From Trichoplax adhaerens (lineage: Eukaryota; Placozoa; Uniplacotomia; Trichoplacea; Trichoplacidae): a stretch of DNA of 64,000 bases. Every line of letters starts with the position of its first letter. Position 1 is the stretch's first letter. The stretch spans positions 2,704,152-2,768,151 of the forward strand of contig NW_002060944.1 of NCBI RefSeq assembly GCF_000150275.1, written 5' to 3'. Position numbers and translations under genes: made by a program. The notes below the pieces were generated by a model that ran no database searches, had not been told where the DNA came from, and worked only from the letters and a program-made list of their open reading frames with translations. Shown here one piece after another: positions 16,351 through 28,350 of the stretch.

Positions 16351-16913
16351 GTTGGCTGAATATCCGTGTATTAATTACGCTTATACTGTATAATTAGAAT
16401 TACAGTACTGAATATACTGTATGTTATTGAAATATATAGTATATAATATACAAGTACAGTATATAGTATATATAAATTAATGTAATGTAGGAAATAATAG
16501 ATTACTGTATAAATTGATTCTTGCGTTGATTATATACTTGCAGTCGTCTAAACTAAGAAGCGAAATAGTTATTATAATTAACGAATCGATTTACTGTACC
16601 CAGCTCTTTAAACAGCCATGAGTAGTAATAGTGAGTAGTAGTAGTGTACAGTACTGTGGGTGAAGTTCTGGTTAATTCACTATTTGTAAACCTGCATCAA
16701 AGACCATGGACCGACCGCTGGATGCTACTGCGGTACTGAACACTAAGTGACAGTCTCCAGTACAGACGGACTACGGTTGCGTCATTTTAACAGGATTTAT
16801 TACACAGGTTTATTTACGAATCCAGTCTGCAAACTAAAGCTGAATTGGCGAAGTGGCGATTCCATCGTGGAGAATTTACCACTTTCAGGCCTTAATTTTT
16901 GTTAATATCCCAA
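16351..16913. promoter_or_regulatory. divergent DHPS-COQ4 intergenic region
   Basis: 563 bases between the two start codons, so it must hold both promoters. It contains alternating TA-rich sequence (about 16380-16480) with scattered ACAGTA/TACTGTA elements and one GTACAGTACTG near 16647, a weaker version of the arrays found upstream of other genes. No core promoter motif could be assigned. Confidence 0.45.
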
Positions 16914-19173
16914 ATGCGTCGTTTAGCTTTCCGACCGTTATGGAAAAGAGACACAATTCGTCCATTATGCAATGGTAAGATATACAGTACTGTACTACTT
17001 AGATAGTAATCAATGCAATGAATTTCTCTAGTATAGTATGCAATGATTGAGTTGCAAAGCGAGGTAAACGTGGATTTCCTGATGAAAATACAGTATCAAT
17101 TTAAATCGAAATTGTGTCAGAAGCCTTACTGTGAAGACACTATACATTTTTATAATAATACAATGTTGTTGCACTTATAATAATACTCAGTTAAACATTT
17201 GCTGCTACCAATACAGTTATAAAATATGCATTGCAAAAGCAGACACAGCCACGATAGCTAGTGATCTAGTCCAAATCTCGCTTGCCAGTGTTGCACCGAT
17301 GCTGAAGGCTGGCTATGATTTGCTGAGGCAAAAGTATTTTCCTGCTAATATTTAATAATAAATGATTGCCAATGTAGCTAGTGGTTTAGGTTACCAACAC
17401 GAGAGCCACCAGGATGATGCGGAAAGCTCCATAAATCAGGAGACGGACACACGAAAAGTACTCTACAATCAACATATTCCAACTACTAATTTTCAACGTG
17501 CAGCGCTAGCCTTTGGTTCAGCCTTTGCAGCATTAAATGACCCAAGAAGGCATGGTAAATGTTGATTAGGAGTACTATAGAAACTGCTTCATGATTTTAA
17601 CTAGCAGTTAGAAATTACTTTTACGATCATATAAAACTACTGTACATTACATCGAAATTGATATTTTAAACAGTAAACTGTTACAAACTTACCAAATAGA
17701 CTACTCATTCAGTTTGACTTTGCTGTACATTGAGTATACAGTACTGTCTACTGTATTAATACATGCGAAAGAATATGACGTAAATTATTAATTAATTATT
17801 GCGTCTCAGAAAAGAAAGATTACGTAACCAACGTATTCAAACAATTTGCAATACTTACTAATAACTTTAATACTTGCACGCACTTAATGAGATTGTAAAA
17901 CGAGCGTTGATTATCATCCTATAACATTTCCGCGTACATAACTCAATCAATCTATCATTTACAAAACGCAATTTGCCTTCAATATACTGCATAATCAAGC
18001 TATCATAGCTATACTGATATAACTCTTTCCCGCAGTTATGGTTGCTGATCTCGGCGAAGCGACTGGACAGTTTGCCCTGGAAAGACTAAGATCAAAAATG
18101 AATGCGGATCCTTCTGGCCGCCAAATTCTTAGGTTCTACATTGATCGATAGCAATATTAACTTGTAGCAGATATACATGTTACTATTAACGATAAATATT
18201 CAACCGAAGGATACCTATCGCATAAGAGATTTTTATCTGATCTGTAAAATGTGATGTATGCTATGTATTATCGGAATATTCAATTAGATCAATTTTCTTT
18301 TCAGGGAGAGGCCTAGAATCCATTCCTCTGTTGTAAACCTTGACAAGCTAAGAAATTTTCCGGAAGATTCGTTCGGAAAAGCATATGTGCAATTTCTTGA
18401 TACTAATGTAATATATAAATTAAATTTTTACACGTTTAAAATGAGCGTCTTAAATTCGCTACATGGTTTCCGATAAATTTCATTCTTTTTAATGATATAC
18501 AGGAAATCACGCCCGATAGCAGAATGCCTGTATGCTTTCAAATATTTCACTGCATAATCCACGTAACATTGTTATATGAATCAGATGCACTATCTACAGT
18601 TCTGGTAATGTCAATTTTCTACATTCATTTTAGGTTCGTTTTGTAGATGACGAAGAACTCGCTTACGTGATGACCCGATATCGAGAAATCCATGACTTCG
18701 TTCATACTTTACTTGGACTATCGATTAGGTAGAAAATGGTACCGTAGCTTTTGCTAATGTTGACCACACATTTCTTACAATTGTGTTATATTTAACATTA
18801 TTAGTGTGCCGAATGAAATTATAGTGAAATGGTTTGAAATGATTCAAACTGGCTTGCCTATGTGCATGCTGGGGTCTTTCTTTGGACCTCTGAAACTTTC
18901 ACTTGGGTATTAAAAGTAGCGATATCCTTTATTTAGAAAATACACGCATCATATAATCCTTCTGCAACTGATTTTACTTATGCTGCTAATTACAGGGATA
19001 ATTTCATATTAACGAGGTACTATATACCATGGGTGGTCAATACTGCTAGGAAGGCAAAGTCAGTTATGAATGTCTACTTTGAGAAACAGTTTGATCGGCC
19101 AATAGAAACGCTACGACAGGAATTAAATATTACTATACCGCCAAATGTACCTTTTGAAGGAAAATACATTTAA
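16914..19173 (+). CDS. COQ4: ubiquinone biosynthesis protein COQ4, mitochondrial
   Basis: Required for coenzyme Q synthesis in the mitochondrial matrix. Eight exons: 16914-16974, 17378-17554, 18036-18132, 18305-18407, 18503-18529, 18634-18728, 18805-18906 and 18996-19173, giving 279 residues (human 265). The proposed first exon encodes [20 protein letters not shown], Arg-rich and lacking acidic residues except one, fitting a mitochondrial presequence. The exon-2 acceptor (17377/17378) is chosen because it keeps phase; the ATG at 17362 is an alternative start. Conserved blocks are [39 protein letters not shown] and [14 protein letters not shown]. The COQ4 metal motif HDxxH-x11-E is intact (H175, D176, H179, E191). 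Identity is secure; the first exon is inferred. Confidence 0.94.
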
Positions 19174-21851
19174 GTATTGACCATACGAGAATGATAACCT
19201 GTATTGCTTCGCTATGATCAGTATACAACTCCGTAAGTGTACGAGCGTGCATGTTGTAATATGAAGAAAGAACATGTATGTCTACTGCATTGATATTAAA
19301 ATATGCTGTGATTTGTACCGTACCCAATCGTAAGATGAACGCCTATCGATAGTAAAGAAACATCATGGAAGATTGATATTACGATATTGTTAACACGCAT
19401 AATACAACATCTAATGTTATTGCCGCTTCGGACAACTGCAGCACTGAATTGTCAAGTAACTGATTTATCTGAAATTCAAGTCTGAATGAAATGCTCATTT
19501 TTGCATCACATTAGATTTACAGAATAAGGATAATATTATATTGTTTACAGTGGTCTTTTTCGTAAAAATGTGATTTTAGGAAAGTTGTAATTGAATCTGA
19601 TTACGGATTTTATTATAGATACCATTGCTACAGATATCCATTTCTCTATTGTACATTTTTATGGTAATCCAGAAGTGATAAAAGCATTTGTTTCTCATTC
19701 ACTACGATACAGCTGCTTTAATTGTTACTGCTATTAAATAAATGTTAAACTTATGATAAAATGAATGAGAGAAGAATATGTCAATTTTTTTAAAATCTGT
19801 GTTGAGCGAGCTATTAACAGCAGCTGTTATTCCTTCGTTGTTACTACAGAGTGGAATGTTTAAACGTAATGGCTGATATATGATCTTCAGTACAATTTAG
19901 CACCATAACGTAGGGACTGTTACTAATGCGATCTATTACGTTCATGGCGCAAGTTATTGCAGTACGAGTATAGAGAATTTTATTATCTAACGGATTCTAA
20001 CCACATAATTTTACTATATTTAACTTAATATAAATTGCCCAAAATATCGTACTTTTTCTTAATTCCAATTGTATGCTCAGGAAGATGAGAAAGATGAATT
20101 ACAGTGCTGTGCTACAAGTTATGACAGTATTATTGTGCTTGATTTGTAGAAACTTAGAAGTCAATTTTACTTTATTAAGTCTTTAAAATAGGTTACGTCA
20201 TTTCAAAGTAATGGCTTTACCTTTCAAAGTTGTGTACGCGTACAGCAATAGAGCTTCTGTTGTTGTGCACCATTTTTTACTGAAGTAATTATAAGTAAGC
20301 AACCACAGTTTTTAATACTGTATATACCTGATCCGGCGCAACCAGTTCTGCTGGTAAGCATAGTTGACAGTAGGCTCTATGACTATCCTAAATATTTCTT
20401 TTCGCAAACTACAGCCAAGAATGAAGTCGATTCACGTATAAACTGTTCTGTTATATTCGTAAATAGTCAAAAACCAGACGATCAACTTAAATTCGTAACA
20501 GAAACTACCTCATGCAATTCCTATTAGTACCGTGGAAATGGCCTATGCCTTTTATCTAATCTAAAAGCATAGCAGAATACTGCAAGGCCCCTTGATCCTA
20601 TGCCCCCATGATGCCCGCTCCGACACTCGATCTAGGGCAGGACAATGGATTGCATTTTTAGGCCTTGCCAGTCGACAAGATACAGGATAGCGAATGAGAT
20701 AGTAAATCATCGTCCTACGCATTCTCATCTATGCCTGCTACTGCTGTTCTTTCTATTACTGTACCGCTTAACTCTAACTTACCTTAACATCGCTGAAATT
20801 ATAGCTTTTTCCTACGCCTTTGCTACAACTGTTGCTGCTATTGTTTATTAATTAACCGATTAATCCCTAGTTATTTCGTAGTGATGCATGACGTAACTAA
20901 CGATAAACTGCAGCTTTTACCTACTAGTATACTGCTGTTTTTTTCTTTCCGTACCCCATAACAGCAACTTACTGCTTAAATATGGAGCGAACTGCTTACT
21001 TTTATGGCAGAAATGTCAATACTGACATGTTAATGTTTCAGCGTTTACTACAGTCAACTACAAGTTTAAGCCTTAGGGTTTTCTCACTACAACTTCAATC
21101 CATAAATGTTACTTCACTACTCTACACTACTGTACTATAAGAAAAAGTAGTAATGTAGAGCTCAGCTATACGTGTAATATTTTATATGTAACACAGGGCA
21201 ATACCAGTAATGTCATGGACCTAGTTAAACGAGCATCCTAATAACTTTAACTAGCTATAGCTATGCTTCCACTTTAATGTTGGTTCTACGTTTCTGAACA
21301 AAGAAAAGCAGCTTTTAGTAGTGCTAAGGGTGATAACATTGCTAATTTGCAATCATGAGTTTACTAAGTTTACTTGCAGCTACACATAAAATGGAATTTG
21401 GAGTACCAGCCACGAATCCGCCAACCCATTTCCAGGTTTACTTTGTCACTGTGCCACTATTTACAACAGCTTTATCGGCTGTAGTTCTTCGACTACAGTT
21501 ACTATTTCTGTTCATAACCGGTTTTAAACTGAGAGTATAATATGTTTACTCGTGAGTCAGTTGTAGTATTCGGTTAGAAATAAATTAATTCTAGAACCTT
21601 TCACTATACCGTTAATGTTAACTATAAAAAGCTACAGTAATATAATTTCATCGCGAGTACCTTTTCATTAAATAGCTTTTGCACTCATTCAACCTTTACG
21701 TATTTTTAAATACATAGCCCCATCTATCTTTAAGTATTAATGATAGTACGCCGCTAAATTAAGTGATGCAAAAACAACGGTATTTGCTTAGCAGAAGTTT
21801 TCCGTCATATCTACACTGTTCTTTACGGATGCAACAAAAATCCCCTAATGG

Positions 21852-21917
21852 CTCCTCCTCTCACTTCCCCTTTCCGTAAAAATTTCCAAAAATTCTTACA
21901 AAAAGTAAGAGGAGGAG
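21852..21917. repeat. inverted repeat with purine/pyrimidine arms
   Basis: A 15-base left arm (CTCCTCCTCTCACTT) at 21852-21866 pairs with AAGTAAGAGGAGGAG at 21903-21917 with one mismatch. An inner pair of A/T-rich segments extends the potential stem. Confidence 0.65.
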
Positions 21918-22109
21918 GAATTTTTCTTTAGCAGTCTCTGGCAACTGTAGACAAACAATTTTAAATCTAGTTGAAATTAGCTCACTATAGCTTTACTGTT
22001 GCAATATTCTCTTTTTATTTAAAACTGATAAAATAGGGATGTACCACTGCATTATAAAATCGAATTAGTTTTGCCATTAAGAATAACTATTAAGGTTCTA
22101 GGGGAAATA

Positions 22110-22440
22110 TGCAAATCCAAGGATTAGTGATCAGTTAGCATCCAACGACTGTAGATCTACTAAAAATAAAAACTGATAATAATCTAAGGACTGAATAAAA
22201 GCAAGCTAAGCAACATTTTTCGCAAGATTCAGATAACAAATACCTTCAGGTTCTCTTAGAAAATTGTGAAGCTCTCAAAACAAACGTTGAAATTCATCAA
22301 AACTCTTTAATAATCTCAATAGTAATCAATAAAAAACTTAGAAAACTATACTAGCAACTGATCTTGAAACATTAAAACTTAGCCATCAAAACAGTAACTT
22401 TTTCAGTACCAGGGATACGTTTTATCACTAATATCAATTT
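22110..22440 (+). pseudogene. possible decayed coding frame, family unknown
   Basis: One frame reads coding-like text for about 110 codons, including VLLENCEALKTNVEIHQNSL and IISIVINKKLRKLY, interrupted only by TAG and TAA codons. A coiled-coil-like, polar composition suggests an eroded ORF. No family is recognised. With such AT-rich DNA this may be chance, so the call is weak. Confidence 0.2.
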
Positions 22441-23345
22441 TAACTAATAATCTATGAATTACTTGAATTACTTGCATGAAAAGATTTTATGTGAGTAAAA
22501 GCTATTAATACCCTATCCTGGTGGATAATGGATATCCGTTACAGTATTAATTTTCTTTGTTTTAGTCTATTCAATTCCCTATTTTGTCCAATATCGTTAT
22601 TATTATTAATAACTTAAACGTAAGTGCATCAATCTATCAATCGCTCCATCTCAGTAACTAAGGGTTTACTGCTGTTAAGAACAAATGCGTTAAAGTGCAA
22701 ATTACATTATTGAAGATTTCATGAAGCAACAAGTTATAAATATATATTTGAAATTTAGATAACAAAAACTTGAGTCGAGTCTGAGGTCGGTATTATGAAG
22801 TGATAAATATTCACTGTCCTGTGATTATAATTATTTAATCGGGGTTGAAAAGCATGATAATGCATGTTTATTTTAATACTTGGATATAATATAAATACTA
22901 AAATATAATTTAGATTAATCATTTTGTTAGTTGTACAAAATGAAAAATCTAGCGGCCTCAAATATGGCCATTAATTTCTGAGTGATTATAAAATAATCTT
23001 CAAATTTTAAAATATAAGCATCAGTTTGGGATGATGTATCAATTTTATTCACCCCCCTGTGGTATAATTCATATATAGAGTAAGCTATGGATAGCTAGCA
23101 ATTTTAATTTATTATTGTACCACAATCTAGAATTCGTTTAAATCTTTGAAATTATCTTTATTTAAATAAGAAATTGTTTGTAACTTTTTAAATTCCGATT
23201 CTGGTACGCAGCAATAAATTATCTTACTGTATTAATAGTAGATTGCCTACGTATGCTATCCGGTCATGTACTTAAATTAAGTAATCATTTAAAACAAGGC
23301 CTTTACAAATGTGATATTATTTTAAGATATCGGTATCTATCTATT

Positions 23346-26300
23346 TTATATAGGCGAAATCTTAACAAAAATATCTCGATCTGGCTGCAATACTGTATAT
23401 CTTGCCAGCTTAACATCTTCACTTTCGGGCAATATTTCAAATCGAAAAGCTGAAACAAGTATAGTAAATATTACTTTAACTTCTATCAGAGCTAGCTTTT
23501 TCCCAATGCAACTGCTACTGCCTAGTCCAAATGGCGAAAAGGTGAAATTATCATAATTTTTTTCTTCCATAAATCGGTCTGGATTAAATGTTAATGGATC
23601 TTTCCAGAATTTTTCAAGCCTAATAAGGAGGTAGTTTTAATACTCACTACTACTTAATAGTGCTACCTTGCTACTAGCATTCAAAGTGTCATGATTCTGG
23701 ATCATGCTGATAAATGGCAATACAGTGTCAGAAAATGGTTGTAATATTGTTCCAAAAGCACATTTACAACGATATCATGCCCGTTATCGTAATGTACTAC
23801 TTTCAAATGATAAATAAACATATGCCGTATTACATAATATTGTTACACGACTCAACAATTATATTTATGTAACCATAGCCTATTTTGCCTTAAACTAGGC
23901 ATGACTAACCTGTGTGTGACGGCTAGACATAGAAACAGTTTAGTTCCTTTCGGGATATAATAATCTCCAATAACATCATCCACTATAGACTCTCTTTCTA
24001 CAGCGGGTGCAGGAGGATATAATCTATTCCATAAGTAACAAGAAATGATTTCGTCTACTTATCACACAAGATAATATCGTCATAACTCAACTAGTAATTA
24101 GACTTTTACACATAGGTTTTACTTTACAACTCAAGCTTTGCATCGTTAATTAATACCGTAATGATTCTTTAATGACACAATCTAGAAACTTCATTGATGA
24201 AATAGCTTCCCAGGTGTTTGACTTTGGGGTTGAATTGATTTTTTCTTTAACTTCTTTGCGTAATCGATCTTGAATAAGTTGATATTTAGCTAAGCAGAAC
24301 ATTGTCCAGATGAAGCACGATCCGACCGTCTATATTGATTGATTGGAAATATTGGATAACGTTATGGTCTAAATTTAATACGAAAATCTGTATTCATATA
24401 TATTTGATGTGAGTTAGCATTACTACTGTGCATGGCTACTTTGTAAATTATGCCTACATCTTTTCCGGCAATAATAAACGTCATTAGCTGATCACGTAGT
24501 TCATCATTGGATAGTTTACTATTTGTCCGCAGATCTCGAACCTTTAAGAGTAAATCCAAAAGATCCAGAACTTTACCATTTTCTAAAAATTTCAATTTTA
24601 CTATTGTTAATTTTCGCACGATAGACTGTACAAGTTGAATAATCAAATAAAATGAAACAACAATAAGGGAGATGATCAAAAGCTGAGTAAAATACAAAAA
24701 TTTAAGTAGAGTATTTCCTATCCTTTACATTTACCTCTTCCCATAAGCGTACTGCACTAAAAATTTCGTAATCTAAACTATTGATGTGACTCATGTCAAC
24801 TATTGATGTCAAACATGTAATCTAACTTTGGTTACCATATCTAATACCTGAGCTGTTATATGATGGTTGTTTGTGTCTTTTTCTAGTTAGTGAGTCATCT
24901 AGCATCTTATTAAGTTCTTTATCCGCATTCTGAAATTGCTTAACATTTCGAAAAGGTATTTGATTGAAGAATGGTAAGCTTCTCAAAAGACTATATAGTG
25001 ATGACACAGAATACCCTTTACAACAACTTTATAGACTCCCATCAATTTATTGCCCATTATATATAGTCGATAGTGCAACGAAGCATTATGCTTTTCATTT
25101 ATACGTATACAGTTATCAACTTGCGAATTGAAATTCTGCTATTCTAACATACCTACAAAGGCAGGGATAACAATTTGTAACAGTTCCACCATTTATACAT
25201 TATTCTTACCTAATATAGTTGTTTGATAATACAAAACTAATGTTTTCTGATAATGTAGACCGATTAGAGTTACTGAGCGACCCAAAATCACGATTTAATA
25301 CAAATTTTCCGATTATATCTGATGTCTATTGAATTAAATGAATATAAGATTTAGAAAATACTTTTAAAAGAGTCGGAGCGTTAGAATAGAAGCAAAATAA
25401 AAATGACTAGTTTACGTTTGTGAATATTTAGATTGGTTATCTTAATAATAAATACTAGAAACTAGACCTATAATGTTTCGAAGCCCCTGAATAAAACGTC
25501 TTATAAAAAGTAAAGATTAACATACCGCTGCTCCAAAATAGCTGTTAATCGATACCACTGCTGTTTGATTACTGCTGGAACTGATTTCTTTTGCCCATAA
25601 ATCTTTAATTTTATATCCAACTTCCTCGATTGTTACTACAAGTTCTGACCGTTATAAGTATCCGGTTCGTAAACAATTTTAAAATTAAAAAATTTAGAAA
25701 TTTTAGGAATTAACACGCGGAAGAGTTTCGAATGTAAGGTGTGATGTCTTTACAAGTTAGAACTAATTAACACTATTAATTTTAATAATACTGAACGCTG
25801 TACAGGATACATCGCTGTATTGGCCCTAATTTAGGTGAACCTTTGATATTTGATAGCTTAAATACTGGATTAAGCATTTTTCTTTGCCACACATGGTCAC
25901 TTTTTGAACAAGTCAACAGTCCGTTTCCTAGTAATCTCTGAGTAGGCCTTTTATCATGATTATGTAAAATTAAGACAAACTATTGTAAAAAATGTAAACA
26001 TAAAAACGATAACTAAAATTTTACAGTATTTATCTAATGAAGCAATTAATGGAAAGACTTTATTAATGTAAAATGATTATTATACCCAAAATAGTTATCG
26101 GGTTTCTTGTATCTAGATTCATAATCGATCAAAACGTGCTTGAAAACTTTAGGATCAGCTGTTAAAATTACTGGTGATCCAAGCCAAAAGTGCATACGAA
26201 TGGTAAGGCCATACTTATTTATCCACCTATAAGAAATGCTTAATTAAACTTTATTGGCATAGTATTATTAAAAGGTCCTATGAAATTGCAACACATTATG

Positions 26301-26924
26301 CTGCAAAGATAGCTAGAACAAGTAATTAAATTAATTGCAACACGAGCTTATAGTTCATCTAATGTAATGCCAATGAGATCTACGATTTCGGAAGTAGTTA
26401 ATTGTAACTGATAAATTGTTACTTTTTCATGACAGTAGTTATTATAACATCACCTGAAATAACTTGATAAGTATTCTTCATTACTTAACTCTCTTAAATT
26501 TCCATAGAGCAGTGAATATGGAGGACCAGGAATCTGTTCTTGTTTCAATTATAAACCGATATAAATCGCATCAATTCTATCATGAATGTCTTATATTAAT
26601 GCTATTTGCTAATATGTAAGTGTATAGTAAAGATAGTAAAACAATTACATTATAATTTTTTAAACGATGCAATGAACTAGAGATGTCAATTCTTACTGTA
26701 ATTATCAGTAAGTAAAAATTACAAACCAAATTATAACTCTTTCTCTAGTCTTGAAACTTCATTTAACGTACCTTCTTTAAAGGTGATGTATAATGTCTAA
26801 TTAGCCAGGATAAAATTACGTAAATTAATAGGATGGCAATTACAGAGATGAATTTATTCAAGAACGACGATTGCAAGAATTCATTAAGTATGTGTTCAAG
26901 CCAATAGAAAAATTCTGACTCCAT
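23346..26924 (-). CDS. microsomal cytochrome P450, family not assigned
   Basis: Haem-thiolate monooxygenase, probably ER-anchored. Eleven exons in coding order: 26772-26924, 26454-26533, 26086-26226, 25841-25947, 25526-25635, 25210-25325, 24848-25026, 24458-24582, 24157-24329, 23910-24023 and 23346-23619, giving 523 residues, a normal P450 length. An N-terminal hydrophobic anchor lies at about residues 23-43, followed by the proline-rich hinge IPGPPYSLLYG. The I-helix reads FIIAGKDTVGSCF. The K-helix ExxR is ESLR (E392, R395), followed by LYPPAPAV. The FNPDRF (PERF-like) motif precedes the Cys loop FSPFGLGSSSCIG with the haem ligand at about C470. The usual Arg of FxxGxRxC is Ser here. I cannot assign a CYP family or substrate. 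Junctions and phases all close, so the gene looks intact. Confidence 0.93.
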
Positions 26925-28350
26925 CGCGTTAATCTTTCTAGATATTTTCTTTACAGCAAACTTAATACAGATGACTAAAACTAATCAAATATTAATTCTG
27001 CACGTACCGATCAGTCGATACAGAAATTTGATCGTATGTAACACTCTGCTGTCGTTTATGACGGTTTCAATACATTGCTTTACGTTCATAGTAATTCTAC
27101 AGAGTTTCTATGGAATCGGATTTGCATAAAATATTTACAGACTTTGCCCTAATTAGTAAATTGGTTTTAATTCCATTATGCCAACTGTCGCTAATAATGA
27201 CCTTTGGACATTTCTTCTATTGAGAACGTGATTACACATTAATAATTATTAGTTTACAGCTTCAGGGATGGCCATAGACTTGATACTCCTGCATCTCTTG
27301 AAAGTAATAATTTCTACAAGTCTTTCTAATAAAATGAAATAAATGCTACTATGGGAATCAAGATATTGGCTATTTACTTTACTATAGCATTAGTTTGTAC
27401 GTTTAAGTAAGTATGGCGGAAATTACCGTCAGAAATAGAAAATAATCTTGCAGGTAGAAGTATTCTATTGGTATCTTTAATTCTTAATCATCGAATTTTA
27501 TTCGATTGCATATGAAATTATTTTTACTATAATTATGCAGAGAGTTTTCTATAGTGCCATATGCAGTACTGTGTACGTGTACAACATACACATGCTGTAT
27601 ACAGTACAACAGCGCTGTAGTGCTTCTTTTTTGATAAATTACTAGACTCGGCTAGCTATTATATTATAATTATCGGTTCCGGAGTATCATAATGTACATA
27701 AACTCCGCATCCCCTTAACTGTCTGATTTAATGAATTATATCAGTAAATAACTAATACATAGTAATTCAAATCCGTAGAAATTATCAACGCACGTATAAC
27801 AATAGTTGACGATTGAAGCTACGATAACGCTTATTTCCGTTATATCTAACTGATAGATACGCAACGCAAACAAATTAATCAGATAGAAATCAGGGCTATA
27901 CAAAAAATTATCGAATATTTGGAGCCTAGAATACAAATTTAAAGCACAAAGAAAGATAGCGATATTAAAATAAATTACATAAACCATTAATGCTATAACT
28001 TTACTCTATATTTAACTACAATAAATATGCGTATGTTATGATCCAAGTCAGATATGTAAGCACATCATAAGGCATGGATTGAATATATAGGAAGAGTTTG
28101 CCTTCATACTTATCTGTTCATAGTAACTGTAAAGGTAGGTTAAATGTAAACAAATCGCAGTATGCTCATAATTATAATTTAACCTCTATAGCGATTGATT
28201 GCAAATTTTAAAGCAGCCACATCTAAAAATGTTCAAAAACATCTATATAGTACGAATTTAACTTTTGTTAATTGGAATGCCAGCAGCTCACTTTTATTTC
28301 GATCTTGTATGTTATTTTGAATGCGAGAATTGTAATAAAAGTATAATGTA
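26925..28350. other. intergenic region upstream of the P450 gene
   Basis: Holds the P450 promoter and the DOK-like gene's 3' end. A diverged pentamer-type cluster (GCAGTACTGTG, TATACAGTAC and similar) lies at about 27563-27610. Otherwise AT-rich without a recognisable gene. Confidence 0.45.

Larger units (their letters stand above)
19174..23345. other. 4.2-kb gene-poor region
   Basis: The longest stretch without a recognised gene, between convergent COQ4 and the P450 gene. It contains an open but ATG-less frame (about 20260-20527), an interrupted coding-like frame (about 22110-22440) and an inverted repeat (21852-21917). Longer ATG-started frames at 20645-20851 and 21355-21540 are hydrophobic and match nothing I know. 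It may be old degraded sequence or an undetected intron-rich gene. Confidence 0.4.

Noticed and set aside
17362-17565. COQ4 starting at the ATG at 17362
   Set aside because: Possible, but the protein would start with an acidic, non-mitochondrial-like N-terminus; the 16914 exon gives a better presequence and matching phase. Kept as an alternative.
24822-25007. Separate 61-codon minus ORF
   Set aside because: It is P450 exon 7 read through its splice sites, not an independent gene.
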